Notes: generated by a model not told the origin, from the sequence alone. Counted from the first letter of the stretch, positions 1 through 7,308 are shown. The stretch: 9,833 nucleotides of DNA from Candidatus Dormiibacterota bacterium (GCA_003135255.1 PLAX01000100.1:4540-14372), one strand, 5' to 3'. Translations and numbers: made by a program.

Positions 1-1
1 G

Positions 2-361
2 GTGGTGCTCTTCTTCTACCCGGCGGCGATGAGCGCCGGCTGCACCCGGGAGAGTTGCCACTTCCGCGACCTGGCCGGCGAGTTCGCCGCCGCCGGGGGT
101 CAGCGGATCGGCATCAGCCACGACACCGTGGCCAAGCAGCGCGAGTTCGCCGAGCGCCACTCGCTGGGGTATCCCCTCCTCTCCGACCCCGACGGCACGG
201 TCGCCCGGCAGTTCGGGGTCAACACCCGCTTCGGCATCATCCCGGTCAAGCGGTGGACCTTCGTCATCGGCGGCGACGGGCGCGTGCTCGACGTGATCAA
301 GAGCGGGGTCAACATGGGCGTCCACGCGGACCGCGCCCTGGAGGTGCTGAGGCAGTCATGA
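2..361 (+). CDS. BCP/PrxQ-type peroxiredoxin, 3' part (5' end outside window)
   Basis: This is a thiol peroxidase that reduces H2O2 and organic hydroperoxides in the cytoplasm, of the AhpC/TSA superfamily, BCP branch. The visible 119 residues start just before the active site, so about 30 N-terminal residues lie left of the window and the GTG at position 2 is not a start. The peroxiredoxin signature P-x3-(T/S)-x2-C is present as YPAAMSAGC. The peroxidatic Cys is at bases 41-43 and a second Cys lies five residues later (56-58), the spacing of the C45/C50 pair in E. coli BCP. The later stretches YPLLSDPDG and PVKRWTFVIG are typical of the family. As I recall it, the sequence most resembles mycobacterial BcpB. 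The stop TGA (359-361) overlaps the ATG of the next gene, so the two are probably translated together. The family is secure; the physiological reductant is unknown. Confidence 0.93.
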   Translation: MVLFFYPAAMSAGCTRESCHFRDLAGEFAAAGGQRIGISHDTVAKQREFAERHSLGYPLLSDPDGTVARQFGVNTRFGIIPVKRWTFVIGGDGRVLDVIKSGVNMGVHADRALEVLRQS

Positions 362-1014
362 AGATCGGGATCATCGGCGCCGGCAACATCGGGGGCAACC
401 TGACCCGGAAGCTGACCGCCATGGGCCACGAGGTCGTGGTCGCCAACTCGCGCGGTCCCCAGACGCTCGAGGACCTGGCCGAGGAGACGGGCGCCACCGC
501 GGCGCTCGCAGCGGTGGCCGCCGAGGGCGCCGAGCTGGTCATCGTGACCATCCCGGAGCGGGCGATCCCCTTCCTGCCCCCGGGCATCCTCGACGGCGCC
601 GCACCCGGCGCTCCGATCGTCGACACCGGCAACTACTACCCGCAGCGTGACGGGCGGATCGCCGAGATCGAGGACGGCATGACCGAGAGCCGCTGGGTGA
701 GCACCCAGCTCGGCCGCCCGGTGGTCAAGGCGTTCAACGGCATCTATGCCCAGCACCTCCTGGAGGGGGGACTGCCTCCGGGCGCGCCGGGCAGGATCGC
801 GCTGCCCGTGGCCGGCGATGAGCCGGAGGCCAAGGCCGTGGTTATGCGCCTGGTCGGCGAGCTGGGATTCGACCCGGTGGACGCCGGGGGCATCGACGAC
901 TCCTGGCGGCAGCAGCCGGGCACCCCGGTCTACGGCACCGACCTCGACGCGGCGGGGGTGAGGGAAGCGCTCGGCCAGGCCAGTCCGGAACGGCCGCCCG
1001 GGTTCCGGGCCTGA
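358..1014 (+). CDS. NADPH-dependent F420 reductase-like protein (COG2085)
   Basis: A 218-residue Rossmann-fold protein of the family that includes F420H2:NADP oxidoreductase. The N-terminus shows the dinucleotide-binding loop GAGNIGG (residues 7-13). The ANSRGP motif (29-34) follows, and its Ser-Arg is the usual contact for the 2'-phosphate of NADP. The C-terminal half carries VVKAFNGIYAQHL and a GFDPVDAGG segment, as in other COG2085 members. The ATG at 358 is favoured over in-frame codons further upstream because homology begins exactly there and a GAGG (349-352) sits five bases before it. It overlaps the peroxiredoxin stop as ATGA, indicating translational coupling. Many COG2085 proteins have no proven F420 activity, so the cofactor partner is open; NADP(H) binding is the safer inference. 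Pairing with a peroxiredoxin suggests redox metabolism. Confidence 0.85.
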   Translation: MKIGIIGAGNIGGNLTRKLTAMGHEVVVANSRGPQTLEDLAEETGATAALAAVAAEGAELVIVTIPERAIPFLPPGILDGAAPGAPIVDTGNYYPQRDGRIAEIEDGMTESRWVSTQLGRPVVKAFNGIYAQHLLEGGLPPGAPGRIALPVAGDEPEAKAVVMRLVGELGFDPVDAGGIDDSWRQQPGTPVYGTDLDAAGVREALGQASPERPPGFRA

Positions 1015-1037
1015 TCCCACGACCCGCGACCCCAGCC

Positions 1038-1063
1038 GGGGCACCCCGCAGGGGCGCCCCGCA
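1038..1063. repeat. Two tandem copies of a 13-bp GC-rich unit
   Basis: The unit GGGGCACCCCGCA (1038-1050) is followed directly by GGGGCGCCCCGCA (1051-1063), differing at one base. CCCCGCAGGGG across the junction can fold into a short stem, and GGGGCGCCCC is itself a palindrome. It lies just after the stop of the F420-reductase-like gene, so it could act as a hairpin that ends the upstream transcript. There is no T-run, so a classical intrinsic terminator is not supported. Confidence 0.5.
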
Positions 1064-1065
1064 GG

Positions 1066-1094
1066 TTGACCGCGGCCCCCGCCCCTGATAGGGT
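1066..1094 (+). promoter_or_regulatory. Sigma70/sigmaA-type promoter of the yhaO-yhaN-like operon
   Basis: A -35 box TTGACC (1066-1071, five of six matches to TTGACA) is followed, after exactly 17 bp, by TAGGGT (1089-1094), a -10 form common in GC-rich Actinobacteria. Transcription would start near 1101, giving a leader of about 21 nt before the ATG at 1122. The leader has no good Shine-Dalgarno sequence. Confidence 0.7.
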
Positions 1095-1099
1095 CAATC

Positions 1100-1115
1100 G
1101 CGAACTGACGTTCGC
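1100..1115. promoter_or_regulatory. LexA (SOS) operator overlapping the transcription start
   Basis: GCGAACTGACGTTCGC is a perfect inverted repeat with 6-bp arms and a 4-bp spacer. Its core CGAAC-N4-GTTCG (1101-1114) matches the LexA/DinR box of Gram-positive bacteria and the mycobacterial SOS box pattern. It begins 5 bp after the -10 box and covers the predicted +1, an ideal position for repression, and it ends 6 bp before the ATG of the DNA-repair nuclease gene. The match in sequence, position and downstream function together make this a strong call, although lexA is not in the window. Confidence 0.75.
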
Positions 1116-1121
1116 CACCCT

Positions 1122-2297
1122 ATGACGTACCGGCTCCTCCACCTGGCCGACCTGCACCTCGATCGCCCCTTTGCCCAGATGGGCTGCCACGGGGAGCTGG
1201 CACGGCGCCGCCGCCAGGGGCTGCGCGACGCCCTCCGCCGGGCCGGCGAGGCCGCCCAGGAGCACGACTGCGACGCGGTGACCATCGCCGGCGACCTCTT
1301 CGAGCACGAGCGGGCCGGCGCCGATACCGCCCAGTTCCTGGTCGAGACCTTTGCCGCCTGGCAGCCGATGCGGGTGCTGCTCGCCCCCGGCAACCACGAC
1401 CCGCTGGTGCCGGGAAGTCTCTACCTGCGCGCCCGGTGGCCCGCCAACGTCCACCTCTTCGAGGGTGCCCGCCTGGAGCCCTTCGAGCTCGCCGCAGGGC
1501 TGACGGTCTGGGGGCTCGGCCACCACGAGCCCGCCTGGACGGGCAACCCGCTGGAGGGCGGCCTGGGGGGCGACGCAGGCGGGCGACGCGCCAGGAGCCG
1601 TGACGGCATCCACCTCGCCCTCTTCCACGGTGCCGAGACCGGCAGCCGCCCGGCGGGCAAGGGGGTGCACGGCCCGTTCGCGGCCGCCGAGATCCGGGAA
1701 CGCGGGTACCACCTCGCCCTCTGCGGCCACTACCACGCCCGCCGGATCGACCTCGGCGCCCGGCTCATCTATCCGGGCAGCCCGGAGCCGCTCGCCTTCG
1801 ACGAGAGCGAGCCGCGGGGACCGGTGGTGGTCGAGATCACCGACCGCGGCGATATCCGCTGCGCGGCCCTGGAGACCAACCGGTGGCACGCCCGCATCAT
1901 CGAATGTCCCATGGATGGGGTCACCAGCCTCACCGCGACCGTCGACCGGGTGAGCGCCGAGGTGCTGACCGCCACCGCCGGATTGCCCCTGGAACGGACG
2001 ACCCTGCGGGTCGACCTGGTCGGGACGGTGCCCCCCAGCCTCGGGGTCGACCTCTTCGACTGCGAGAGCGCGGTGCGGGACGCGACCGGCGTCGCCGCCG
2101 TGCGGATCCGCGACCTCACCACTCACGAGACGGATCTCGAGACGCTGGCCCAGGAGGGGACCACCCGGGGCGCCTTTGTGCGCGTGGCCCTGGCGGAGCT
2201 GACCGCGGCCGACAGCCCCGCGGCGAAGTCGGTGCTGAGCGATGCCCTCCGCTACGGGCTGGAGGCCTTCGCGGGCGGCGAGGTGGGGCTCCGATGA
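1122..2297 (+). CDS. YhaO/SbcD-like DNA repair exonuclease (metallophosphoesterase)
   Basis: A 391-residue Mre11/SbcD-type nuclease, expected to use two Mn2+ ions to cleave DNA ends together with its ATPase partner encoded immediately downstream. The calcineurin-like metal ligands are all visible in order: DLH (residues 10-12), GD (57-58), GNHD (90-93), HG (169-170) and GHYH (202-205). They are followed by YPGSPEPLAF (217-226), typical of the family. The arrangement and length fit the YhaO branch rather than E. coli SbcD. The C-terminal 150 residues are the poorly conserved capping and ATPase-contact region. The gene stands first in an operon behind a good promoter and a LexA-type box, so induction by DNA damage is likely. 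Its TGA overlaps the ATG of the partner gene. The start at 1122 fits the homology beginning TYRLLHLADLHLD. Confidence 0.92.
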   Translation: MTYRLLHLADLHLDRPFAQMGCHGELARRRRQGLRDALRRAGEAAQEHDCDAVTIAGDLFEHERAGADTAQFLVETFAAWQPMRVLLAPGNHDPLVPGSLYLRARWPANVHLFEGARLEPFELAAGLTVWGLGHHEPAWTGNPLEGGLGGDAGGRRARSRDGIHLALFHGAETGSRPAGKGVHGPFAAAEIRERGYHLALCGHYHARRIDLGARLIYPGSPEPLAFDESEPRGPVVVEITDRGDIRCAALETNRWHARIIECPMDGVTSLTATVDRVSAEVLTATAGLPLERTTLRVDLVGTVPPSLGVDLFDCESAVRDATGVAAVRIRDLTTHETDLETLAQEGTTRGAFVRVALAELTAADSPAAKSVLSDALRYGLEAFAGGEVGLR

Positions 2298-5188
2298 GGC
2301 TGGAGCGGCTGGAGGTCACCGGGTTTGGGCGGCTGCACCAGCGCCGCTTCGACTTCGGGGAGCGGATCACGGTCGTGCTCGGGCCCAACGAGTCCGGCAA
2401 GTCGACCCTACACCGCGCCATCCGCGCCGCCCTCTACGGCCTGGAGGCGGGCGGGCCCGGCCACCCCCGCGACCGGAGCGACTGGGCGCGCTGGCTCCCC
2501 TGGACGTCCGGGCGCTTCGGGCTGACCCTCACCTACCGGCTGGACGGTGGGCAGCGCCTCCGCGTGGCCCAGACCTTCGACCGGGACAGGGTGCAGGCCC
2601 AGGTCCAGGAGCTGGGCGGTGGTGACGTCACCCAGCAGTTTCGGGTCGGGCGGACGGTGTGCCCGGGCCGCTTCCACCTCGGGGTCGACGAGGCGGTCTT
2701 CTGCGCCGCCGCCTGGCTGGGTGAGGAGGGCCTGCAGCTGTCCTCGACCGAGGCGGCCCCCCAGCAGGCCGGACGCCTGCGTGAGGCGCTGGAGCGGCTG
2801 ATCGACGCCGGCGCCGAGGGCACGACCGCGGCCGAGGCGACCAAGAGGCTGGCCGATGCCCTGCAGCGGGTGGGATCGGAGCGGCGGGTCACCAGCCCCC
2901 TGGGCGTCGCCATCGCCCAGGCGCGCCGCCTCGAGGGGGAGATAGAGGCGGCCGAGCGCCGGCTCGCCTCGTTTGCCGGCGAGGAGGCGCGGCTCCGCGA
3001 GCTGGAGGTGGAGGCGCGACTCTCCGCGGAGACGGCCGTGGCAGCCCAGCGCGACTGGATCCGCGGCCGCATCGCCCAGCTGGACGCCCAGGAGGCGGAG
3101 ATGCGGAGGGCCACCGAGGAGGCGGCCGAGCTGTCCGGGGCGCTGGAGGCCGAGGCGGCGTACGCCGGCTTCCCCGCCGAGAGCGAGGCCGCGGTCATCG
3201 CCCTCGGGGGAGAGCTGCACCAGGCGGCGCGCGCCGCGGCCGAGGCGGAGGCGCGCTGGACCGCGGTCCAGGAACCGCTCGGCGCCCTCCGCCGCCGGCG
3301 CGCCGAGATCTCCGCCGGCCTCCAGGCTATGCCGGAGCCGAGCCCGATCGGCGAGCGGGAGACCGCCGCGGCGAACGCCCTGCGGCGCCGGGTCGACGTT
3401 TCGGCGGCGATCGCCCATCGCGACGAGGAGATGGCCGCCACGGCCCGTGGCGAGGCGCTTCGACGCGAGATCGCGGTTACCGGGCTGGGCGGTGTCGAAC
3501 CAAGCGAGCTGGAGGCCGTGGTGCCCCTGGTCACCACCGCGCGGACCGCCGGCGCGCGCGCCCGGGCGACTCTGTGGTGGCTCGCCGCGGTGGCGGTGCT
3601 GGGCGGAGCGGCGGCTGCCGCCCTGGCCGCGACCGGCCGGCCCGGGCCTGCCGCCCTGCTCGGAGCCGGCTGCCTGCTGGTAGAGGCAGCCCTGGCGGGC
3701 CTGGGCATCTTCGCCTTCCGGAGCGCAAGCACGGCGAGGTCCGAGCTGGCCGACCGCCTCCCGGGGATGGACCTCAGCTCCTCCGGCCTGGAGCGGCTGG
3801 GGGCCAGCCTCCCGGCTGCCCGCAGCCTCCACACGGAGAGCCGGCAGCAGGCCGCCATCGTCGAGGTGCACCGCGCCGAGCAGATGCGCGCGCGTGGGGA
3901 GCTGGAGGCGGCGGTCGACAGCTGCCTGGCCCTGGCCCGTGACTCGGGCCTGAGCGCGCCCGCACGGCCGCCCGCCGGCTGCCGTGTCGAAGTGCTGCTC
4001 GAGACGGCGGCCGCCGCGCTCGCGACCGTCGACGAGGCAGCCCGGCTCTCCGTCCGGCGGCGGGAGCTGGAGGTCGAGGACGCCCGCCTCGCCGATCGGA
4101 AGACGCAGTACGCCGAGCTGGGGCAGGAGGCGGCCCGTGGCCGTGCCTCCGCCCAGGCCGTGGAGGCCCGGATCCGCGCGGCCACCACGGCTGCGGGCCT
4201 CGACCCAGGGCTGCCCCCGCCCGAGGCGGTGGGGGCGTTCCGCGACGCCTGCGGCCACCGGCACGAGCACGACCGCCTGGCCGCCGGTCTGGCCGAGGCC
4301 CGCCGCCGCCAGCGCCTCGGCGGCTCCGACATCGAGACGCTCACCCATCAGCGGGTCGAGCTGGTGGCCGACCTCCGGCGCCGCGGTGGCGGCCCCGAGG
4401 AGGCTGTTGGCGACGTCCCGACCGACGCCGCGGGCCTGGCGCGGCTCGAGCGAGAGGCCATGGCCGCCCAGGAGCGGGCCGCCGGGGCGGCCTCCGCCAT
4501 CCAGAGTCTCGGAGCCCGGATCGAAGGGCTGACCGGCAGCCTCCCCTCCCTCGCCGATCTCGAGGACGAGCGGCTGACCGTGACCGCCGCCCGGGACCGG
4601 GCGCTCCACCAGCAGGAGGCTCTGCAGCGGGCCATCGTCATGATCGAGACCGCAGGTCGAGACGTCCACGGGCGGCTCGCACCCCGCCTGGCGGCGTCGG
4701 TGTCGGAGCGCCTGGCCCTCCTCACCGGCGACCACTACTCCGAGGCCAACGTCGACATGGACCACTTCGCAATCGCCCTGGCGTCGGCCGATCGCGACCA
4801 GCTCGTGTCCCTCGACCTCGTCTCCCACGGCACCCGCGACCAGGTGGCCCTGCTCCTCCGGCTGGCCCTCTGCGAGGTGCTCGGCGACGCCGGTGAGTCG
4901 ATGCCCCTGCTCCTCGACGAGCCCCTCGCCTCCGCGGACCCGCGCCGCGGTCGCGGACTCCTCGAGTTCCTGGCACAGCTGTCCGCAACCAACCAGGTGG
5001 TGGTCACCACCAGCGATCCGGGCATCGCCGCCACCCTGGTGGGACTGGGCGATCCGGCGACGACGGCCGTCATCGACCTCGGCACCGGGGGCGAGGAGTC
5101 CAGCCCGGACCTCGCCGTGCCCGACGACCCTGTCAGAGCGCCGCGGCCACCTGCACGAGGCCTTCGAGGGCGCTCACCGGAGCGGTGA
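2294..5188 (+). CDS. YhaN/SbcC-like SMC-type ATPase with central membrane hairpin
   Basis: A 964-residue Rad50/SbcC-type ABC ATPase, partner of the upstream nuclease. Walker A GPNESGKST is at residues 30-38. The ABC signature region SHGTRDQ is at 844-850, Walker B LLLDEP at 872-877, and a D-loop SAD follows. Between them lie long Ala/Glu/Arg-rich coiled-coil arms. Instead of a CxxC zinc hook at the apex, two hydrophobic segments occur near residues 426-446 and 452-474, the YhaN pattern, so the complex may be tethered to the membrane. After QVVVTT the usual H-loop histidine is absent (TTSDPG). The ATG at 2294 overlaps the nuclease stop and has GAGGT nine bases upstream; in-frame codons upstream of it run through the nuclease gene and are not used. 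The last 56 bp overlap the 3' end of the opposing BagB-like gene, and the Pro/Arg-rich tail there looks unconserved. Confidence 0.92.
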   Translation: MRLERLEVTGFGRLHQRRFDFGERITVVLGPNESGKSTLHRAIRAALYGLEAGGPGHPRDRSDWARWLPWTSGRFGLTLTYRLDGGQRLRVAQTFDRDRVQAQVQELGGGDVTQQFRVGRTVCPGRFHLGVDEAVFCAAAWLGEEGLQLSSTEAAPQQAGRLREALERLIDAGAEGTTAAEATKRLADALQRVGSERRVTSPLGVAIAQARRLEGEIEAAERRLASFAGEEARLRELEVEARLSAETAVAAQRDWIRGRIAQLDAQEAEMRRATEEAAELSGALEAEAAYAGFPAESEAAVIALGGELHQAARAAAEAEARWTAVQEPLGALRRRRAEISAGLQAMPEPSPIGERETAAANALRRRVDVSAAIAHRDEEMAATARGEALRREIAVTGLGGVEPSELEAVVPLVTTARTAGARARATLWWLAAVAVLGGAAAAALAATGRPGPAALLGAGCLLVEAALAGLGIFAFRSASTARSELADRLPGMDLSSSGLERLGASLPAARSLHTESRQQAAIVEVHRAEQMRARGELEAAVDSCLALARDSGLSAPARPPAGCRVEVLLETAAAALATVDEAARLSVRRRELEVEDARLADRKTQYAELGQEAARGRASAQAVEARIRAATTAAGLDPGLPPPEAVGAFRDACGHRHEHDRLAAGLAEARRRQRLGGSDIETLTHQRVELVADLRRRGGGPEEAVGDVPTDAAGLARLEREAMAAQERAAGAASAIQSLGARIEGLTGSLPSLADLEDERLTVTAARDRALHQQEALQRAIVMIETAGRDVHGRLAPRLAASVSERLALLTGDHYSEANVDMDHFAIALASADRDQLVSLDLVSHGTRDQVALLLRLALCEVLGDAGESMPLLLDEPLASADPRRGRGLLEFLAQLSATNQVVVTTSDPGIAATLVGLGDPATTAVIDLGTGGEESSPDLAVPDDPVRAPRPPARGLRGRSPER
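5133..5188. other. Convergent 3' overlap of two coding regions
   Basis: The yhaN-like gene ends with TGA at 5186-5188 on the plus strand. The BagB-like gene ends with TGA at 5135-5133 on the minus strand. The two reading frames therefore share 56 bp tail to tail, with no room for a terminator between them, and their transcripts must be antisense to each other over at least this stretch. Confidence 0.85.
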
Positions 5189-6314
5189 TGAGCGGCACCT
5201 GGACGGCGACGACGTCGGCGATGCGCTCCAGACGGGCGAGCTGGCGCGCATCCCGTTGGGCGAGCTCAAAGAAGAGCCGGTAACTGCGTCCCAGAGCCAC
5301 GGCGGCGGCGGCGTCGACCGGGGCGCCGATGGCGCGGCTCAGCGCCTGGGCGCCGCGGTGGTCGTCGGCGAGCACGTCCGCGGCCCGGATCGCGGCCTCG
5401 TCGGCGAGGAAACCGGGGAGCACCCGGTTGACCACCACGCCACGGAGCGGCATCGCCAGATCCCGAAGCTTGGTGGCGAAGTGCTCCGCCTCGGCGAACG
5501 CGGCCGGCTCCAGGGTGGTGACGATGACGAAGCCGACCCGGGGGCTGCGGAGCAACCGGCCGACGGCCCGGGCGCGACGCTGGACCCCCTCATGGAGGGT
5601 CTGGAGGTCGCCGACGAAGTCGCCCAGCTCTCCCAGCACCTCGCCGCCGAGCAACCGGTCGGCGATGTGCAGGAGCGGTGCGGCGGCGAAGTTCATGGCG
5701 TGGAACCCGGCCCGCGAGGGGTGGGCGAGCCACGAGAGGAGCCGCGCCCCCACGAAATCCGAGATCCGCTCCGGTGCCTCCAGGAAGTCGATGGCGCTGC
5801 GCGACGGCGGCGTGTCGACGATCAGGCAGTCGTACTCGCCCGCCTCGTGAAGCTCGTACAGAGCCTCCATGGCAGCGTACTCGTGGCTGCCGACGAAGGA
5901 GTCGCTGATGCCCTGGTAGAAGCGGTTGTCGAGGATCCGCTCGGCGACGTGACGGTTGGGGGCATAGCGCTCCACCATGCGGTCCCAGACCGACTTCTGA
6001 TCGAGCATGGCCGCGACCAGCTCGCCGCGGAACGGGAGGCCGGCCTGGCGCAGGCGCGAGGCGGACACCGTCACCGGGTCGGCACCGATCCCGGCCATTC
6101 CCAGCGCACTGGCGAGACGCCGGGCCGGATCGATGGTGAGCACCATCACCCGCCTGTCCGTGGTCGAGGCGATGGCCGCCGCCAGGGCGGCGCTGACCGT
6201 GGTCTTGCCCACCCCGCCGCTCCCACAGCAGATGACCACGTCGAGGCCGCCGAGCACCTCGGCGAGGCGTCGCCCGCGGGCGGCGCGCACCAGCTCCTCC
6301 GGCGCCTTCCTCAT
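5133..6314 (-). CDS. Get3/ArsA-family ATPase, BagB-like (Rv3680-type)
   Basis: A 393-residue deviant-Walker P-loop ATPase of the ArsA/Get3 family. The P-loop GSGGVGKTT (31-39) is preceded by two cysteines (CC, 29-30), as I recall for Rv3680. The switch I-type motif IDPA (61-64) contains the catalytic-type Asp, and VDTPPSRSAIDFL (166-178) is switch II. The stretch ILDNRFYQGISDS (127-139) also matches the mycobacterial protein. In mycobacteria the pair Rv3679/Rv3680 (BagA/BagB) is described as a bacterial Get3-like complex; arsenite transport is unlikely because there is no arsB nearby. The ATG at 6314 lies one base after the stop of the BagA-like gene, with GGAGG about 12 bases upstream, so the two subunits are made together. 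The function in this organism is unproven. Confidence 0.88.
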   Translation of the reverse strand: MRKAPEELVRAARGRRLAEVLGGLDVVICCGSGGVGKTTVSAALAAAIASTTDRRVMVLTIDPARRLASALGMAGIGADPVTVSASRLRQAGLPFRGELVAAMLDQKSVWDRMVERYAPNRHVAERILDNRFYQGISDSFVGSHEYAAMEALYELHEAGEYDCLIVDTPPSRSAIDFLEAPERISDFVGARLLSWLAHPSRAGFHAMNFAAAPLLHIADRLLGGEVLGELGDFVGDLQTLHEGVQRRARAVGRLLRSPRVGFVIVTTLEPAAFAEAEHFATKLRDLAMPLRGVVVNRVLPGFLADEAAIRAADVLADDHRGAQALSRAIGAPVDAAAAVALGRSYRLFFELAQRDARQLARLERIADVVAVQVPLITAPVSALEGLVQVAAAL

Positions 6315-6315
6315 C

Positions 6316-7302
6316 TCAGCTCGCGGCCTCCAGCGCCGCCGCGATCGCCCGGGTGGTCGCCAGCCCCGGCCGGGCGGCGACGAGAGGGACGGGCACGACC
6401 GGGACGGACATGCGGGTGGAGAGCCGGCGCGCGAAAGGCTGGGCGAGCCGGCTCAGGTCGTCGACTAGCCGGACCCCGGCGAGAAGCCCGTCGACCCCCG
6501 TCCCGAGCACCGGCGCAGCCGCCCGCGCGGTGGCGGGGTCGGCAAGCAGCTCCACCAGGCGGCGCTGCCGCGGCGCGGACACCGGGGCGATGCAACGGTT
6601 GAGGAAGCACGGACCGAGACCGATGTCGGTGTCCTCCACCACCTTGTCGTGAAGCTCGAGCGCCTCGGCGACGGCCATCTCCTCGGCGAGGGCGCAGATG
6701 CAGAGTGCCGTCTTGCGGTGGTCGGTGACCATGGCGTCGACGAAGTCCACCTGGGAGCGGAGCATCCCGCCCCGCACCAGTCGCCGCATCGACCGGGCCG
6801 CGGTGAGCTGGGGCAGGATCTGGCCGCTGGAGGTCGCATCGACCACGATCAGGTCCCAGATCGACTGCCCGTCCGCCTCCCGGCGCCGCTCCTCATGGGC
6901 GATCTTGCCCACCATCAGCATGTCCCGCGGACCGGGCACCCCGGTCGCGACGAAATCGAAGACTCCGGCCAGGGGGGTGAGGCGGGTGAAGCGGGGGACC
7001 TTGAAGAAGATCGCCAGGTATTCCTGGAAGGAGTCCTCGGGATGGAGGGCGAGGACCGAGAGGTTGCGCTGGACGACCACCGGTTGGAAGCCGACGGGGG
7101 GATGGCCGAGTGCCTCGGGAAGGTCTCCCTTGGCGTCGGCCTCGACAAGGAGGACCCGGATGCCGCGGCGGGCTGCGATCAGCGCCAGGGCCGCGGCGAT
7201 GGTGGTCTTGCCCGTGCCCCCCTTGCCGGTGACAAAGATGACCCGCTTGCCGAGGAGGTCATCGAGGCGGGTGCGCCCGCCCGCACGCTGGGGAGGGGTC
7301 AG
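6316..7302 (-). CDS. Get3/ArsA-family ATPase, BagA-like (Rv3679-type), probable CTG start
   Basis: A Get3-family ATPase of 328 residues if it starts at the CTG at 7302-7300. The P-loop GKGGTGKTT (26-34) lies upstream of the first ATG/GTG/TTG in frame (GTG at 7080), so that later codon cannot be the true start. Between the peroxiredoxin stop at 7309 and the P-loop no ATG, GTG or TTG exists in frame; the CTG has an AGGA ten bases upstream. The switch I position reads VEADAKGD (53-60), without the DPA of Get3, and switch II is VVDATSSG (153-160) instead of the usual DxPPTG-like form. It resembles mycobacterial Rv3679, which also lacks DPA as I recall. Cysteines occur as CIC (201-203) and C-x4-C (232, 237). 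It probably forms a heterodimer with the BagB-like protein encoded one base downstream. Confidence 0.82.
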   Translation of the reverse strand: MTPPQRAGGRTRLDDLLGKRVIFVTGKGGTGKTTIAAALALIAARRGIRVLLVEADAKGDLPEALGHPPVGFQPVVVQRNLSVLALHPEDSFQEYLAIFFKVPRFTRLTPLAGVFDFVATGVPGPRDMLMVGKIAHEERRREADGQSIWDLIVVDATSSGQILPQLTAARSMRRLVRGGMLRSQVDFVDAMVTDHRKTALCICALAEEMAVAEALELHDKVVEDTDIGLGPCFLNRCIAPVSAPRQRRLVELLADPATARAAAPVLGTGVDGLLAGVRLVDDLSRLAQPFARRLSTRMSVPVVPVPLVAARPGLATTRAIAAALEAAS

Positions 7303-7308
7303 GGTGGC

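Noticed and set aside
930..2126. 398-codon minus-strand open frame opposite the YhaO-like gene
   Set aside because: It is an antisense shadow with a compositional translation only, and it crosses the promoter and LexA box region.
1883..2293. N-terminal extension of the yhaN-like frame upstream of 2294
   Set aside because: The upstream part overlaps the nuclease gene in another frame and reads as His/Arg/Gly-rich noise; homology begins at MRLERLEVTGFG.
2408..4828. 806-codon open frame on the minus strand opposite the yhaN-like gene
   Set aside because: It mirrors a GC-rich coding frame with strong third-position bias, and its translation is low-complexity Gly/Arg/Leu-rich with no recognisable domain. 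The plus strand encodes a clear SMC-type ATPase.
4893..6602. 569-codon plus-strand open frame opposite the BagB-like gene
   Set aside because: It is an antisense shadow; the minus strand has a full Get3-family protein with intact motifs.
6316..7080. GTG at 7080 as the start of the BagA-like gene
   Set aside because: It would remove the P-loop and about 75 conserved residues that are in frame upstream.
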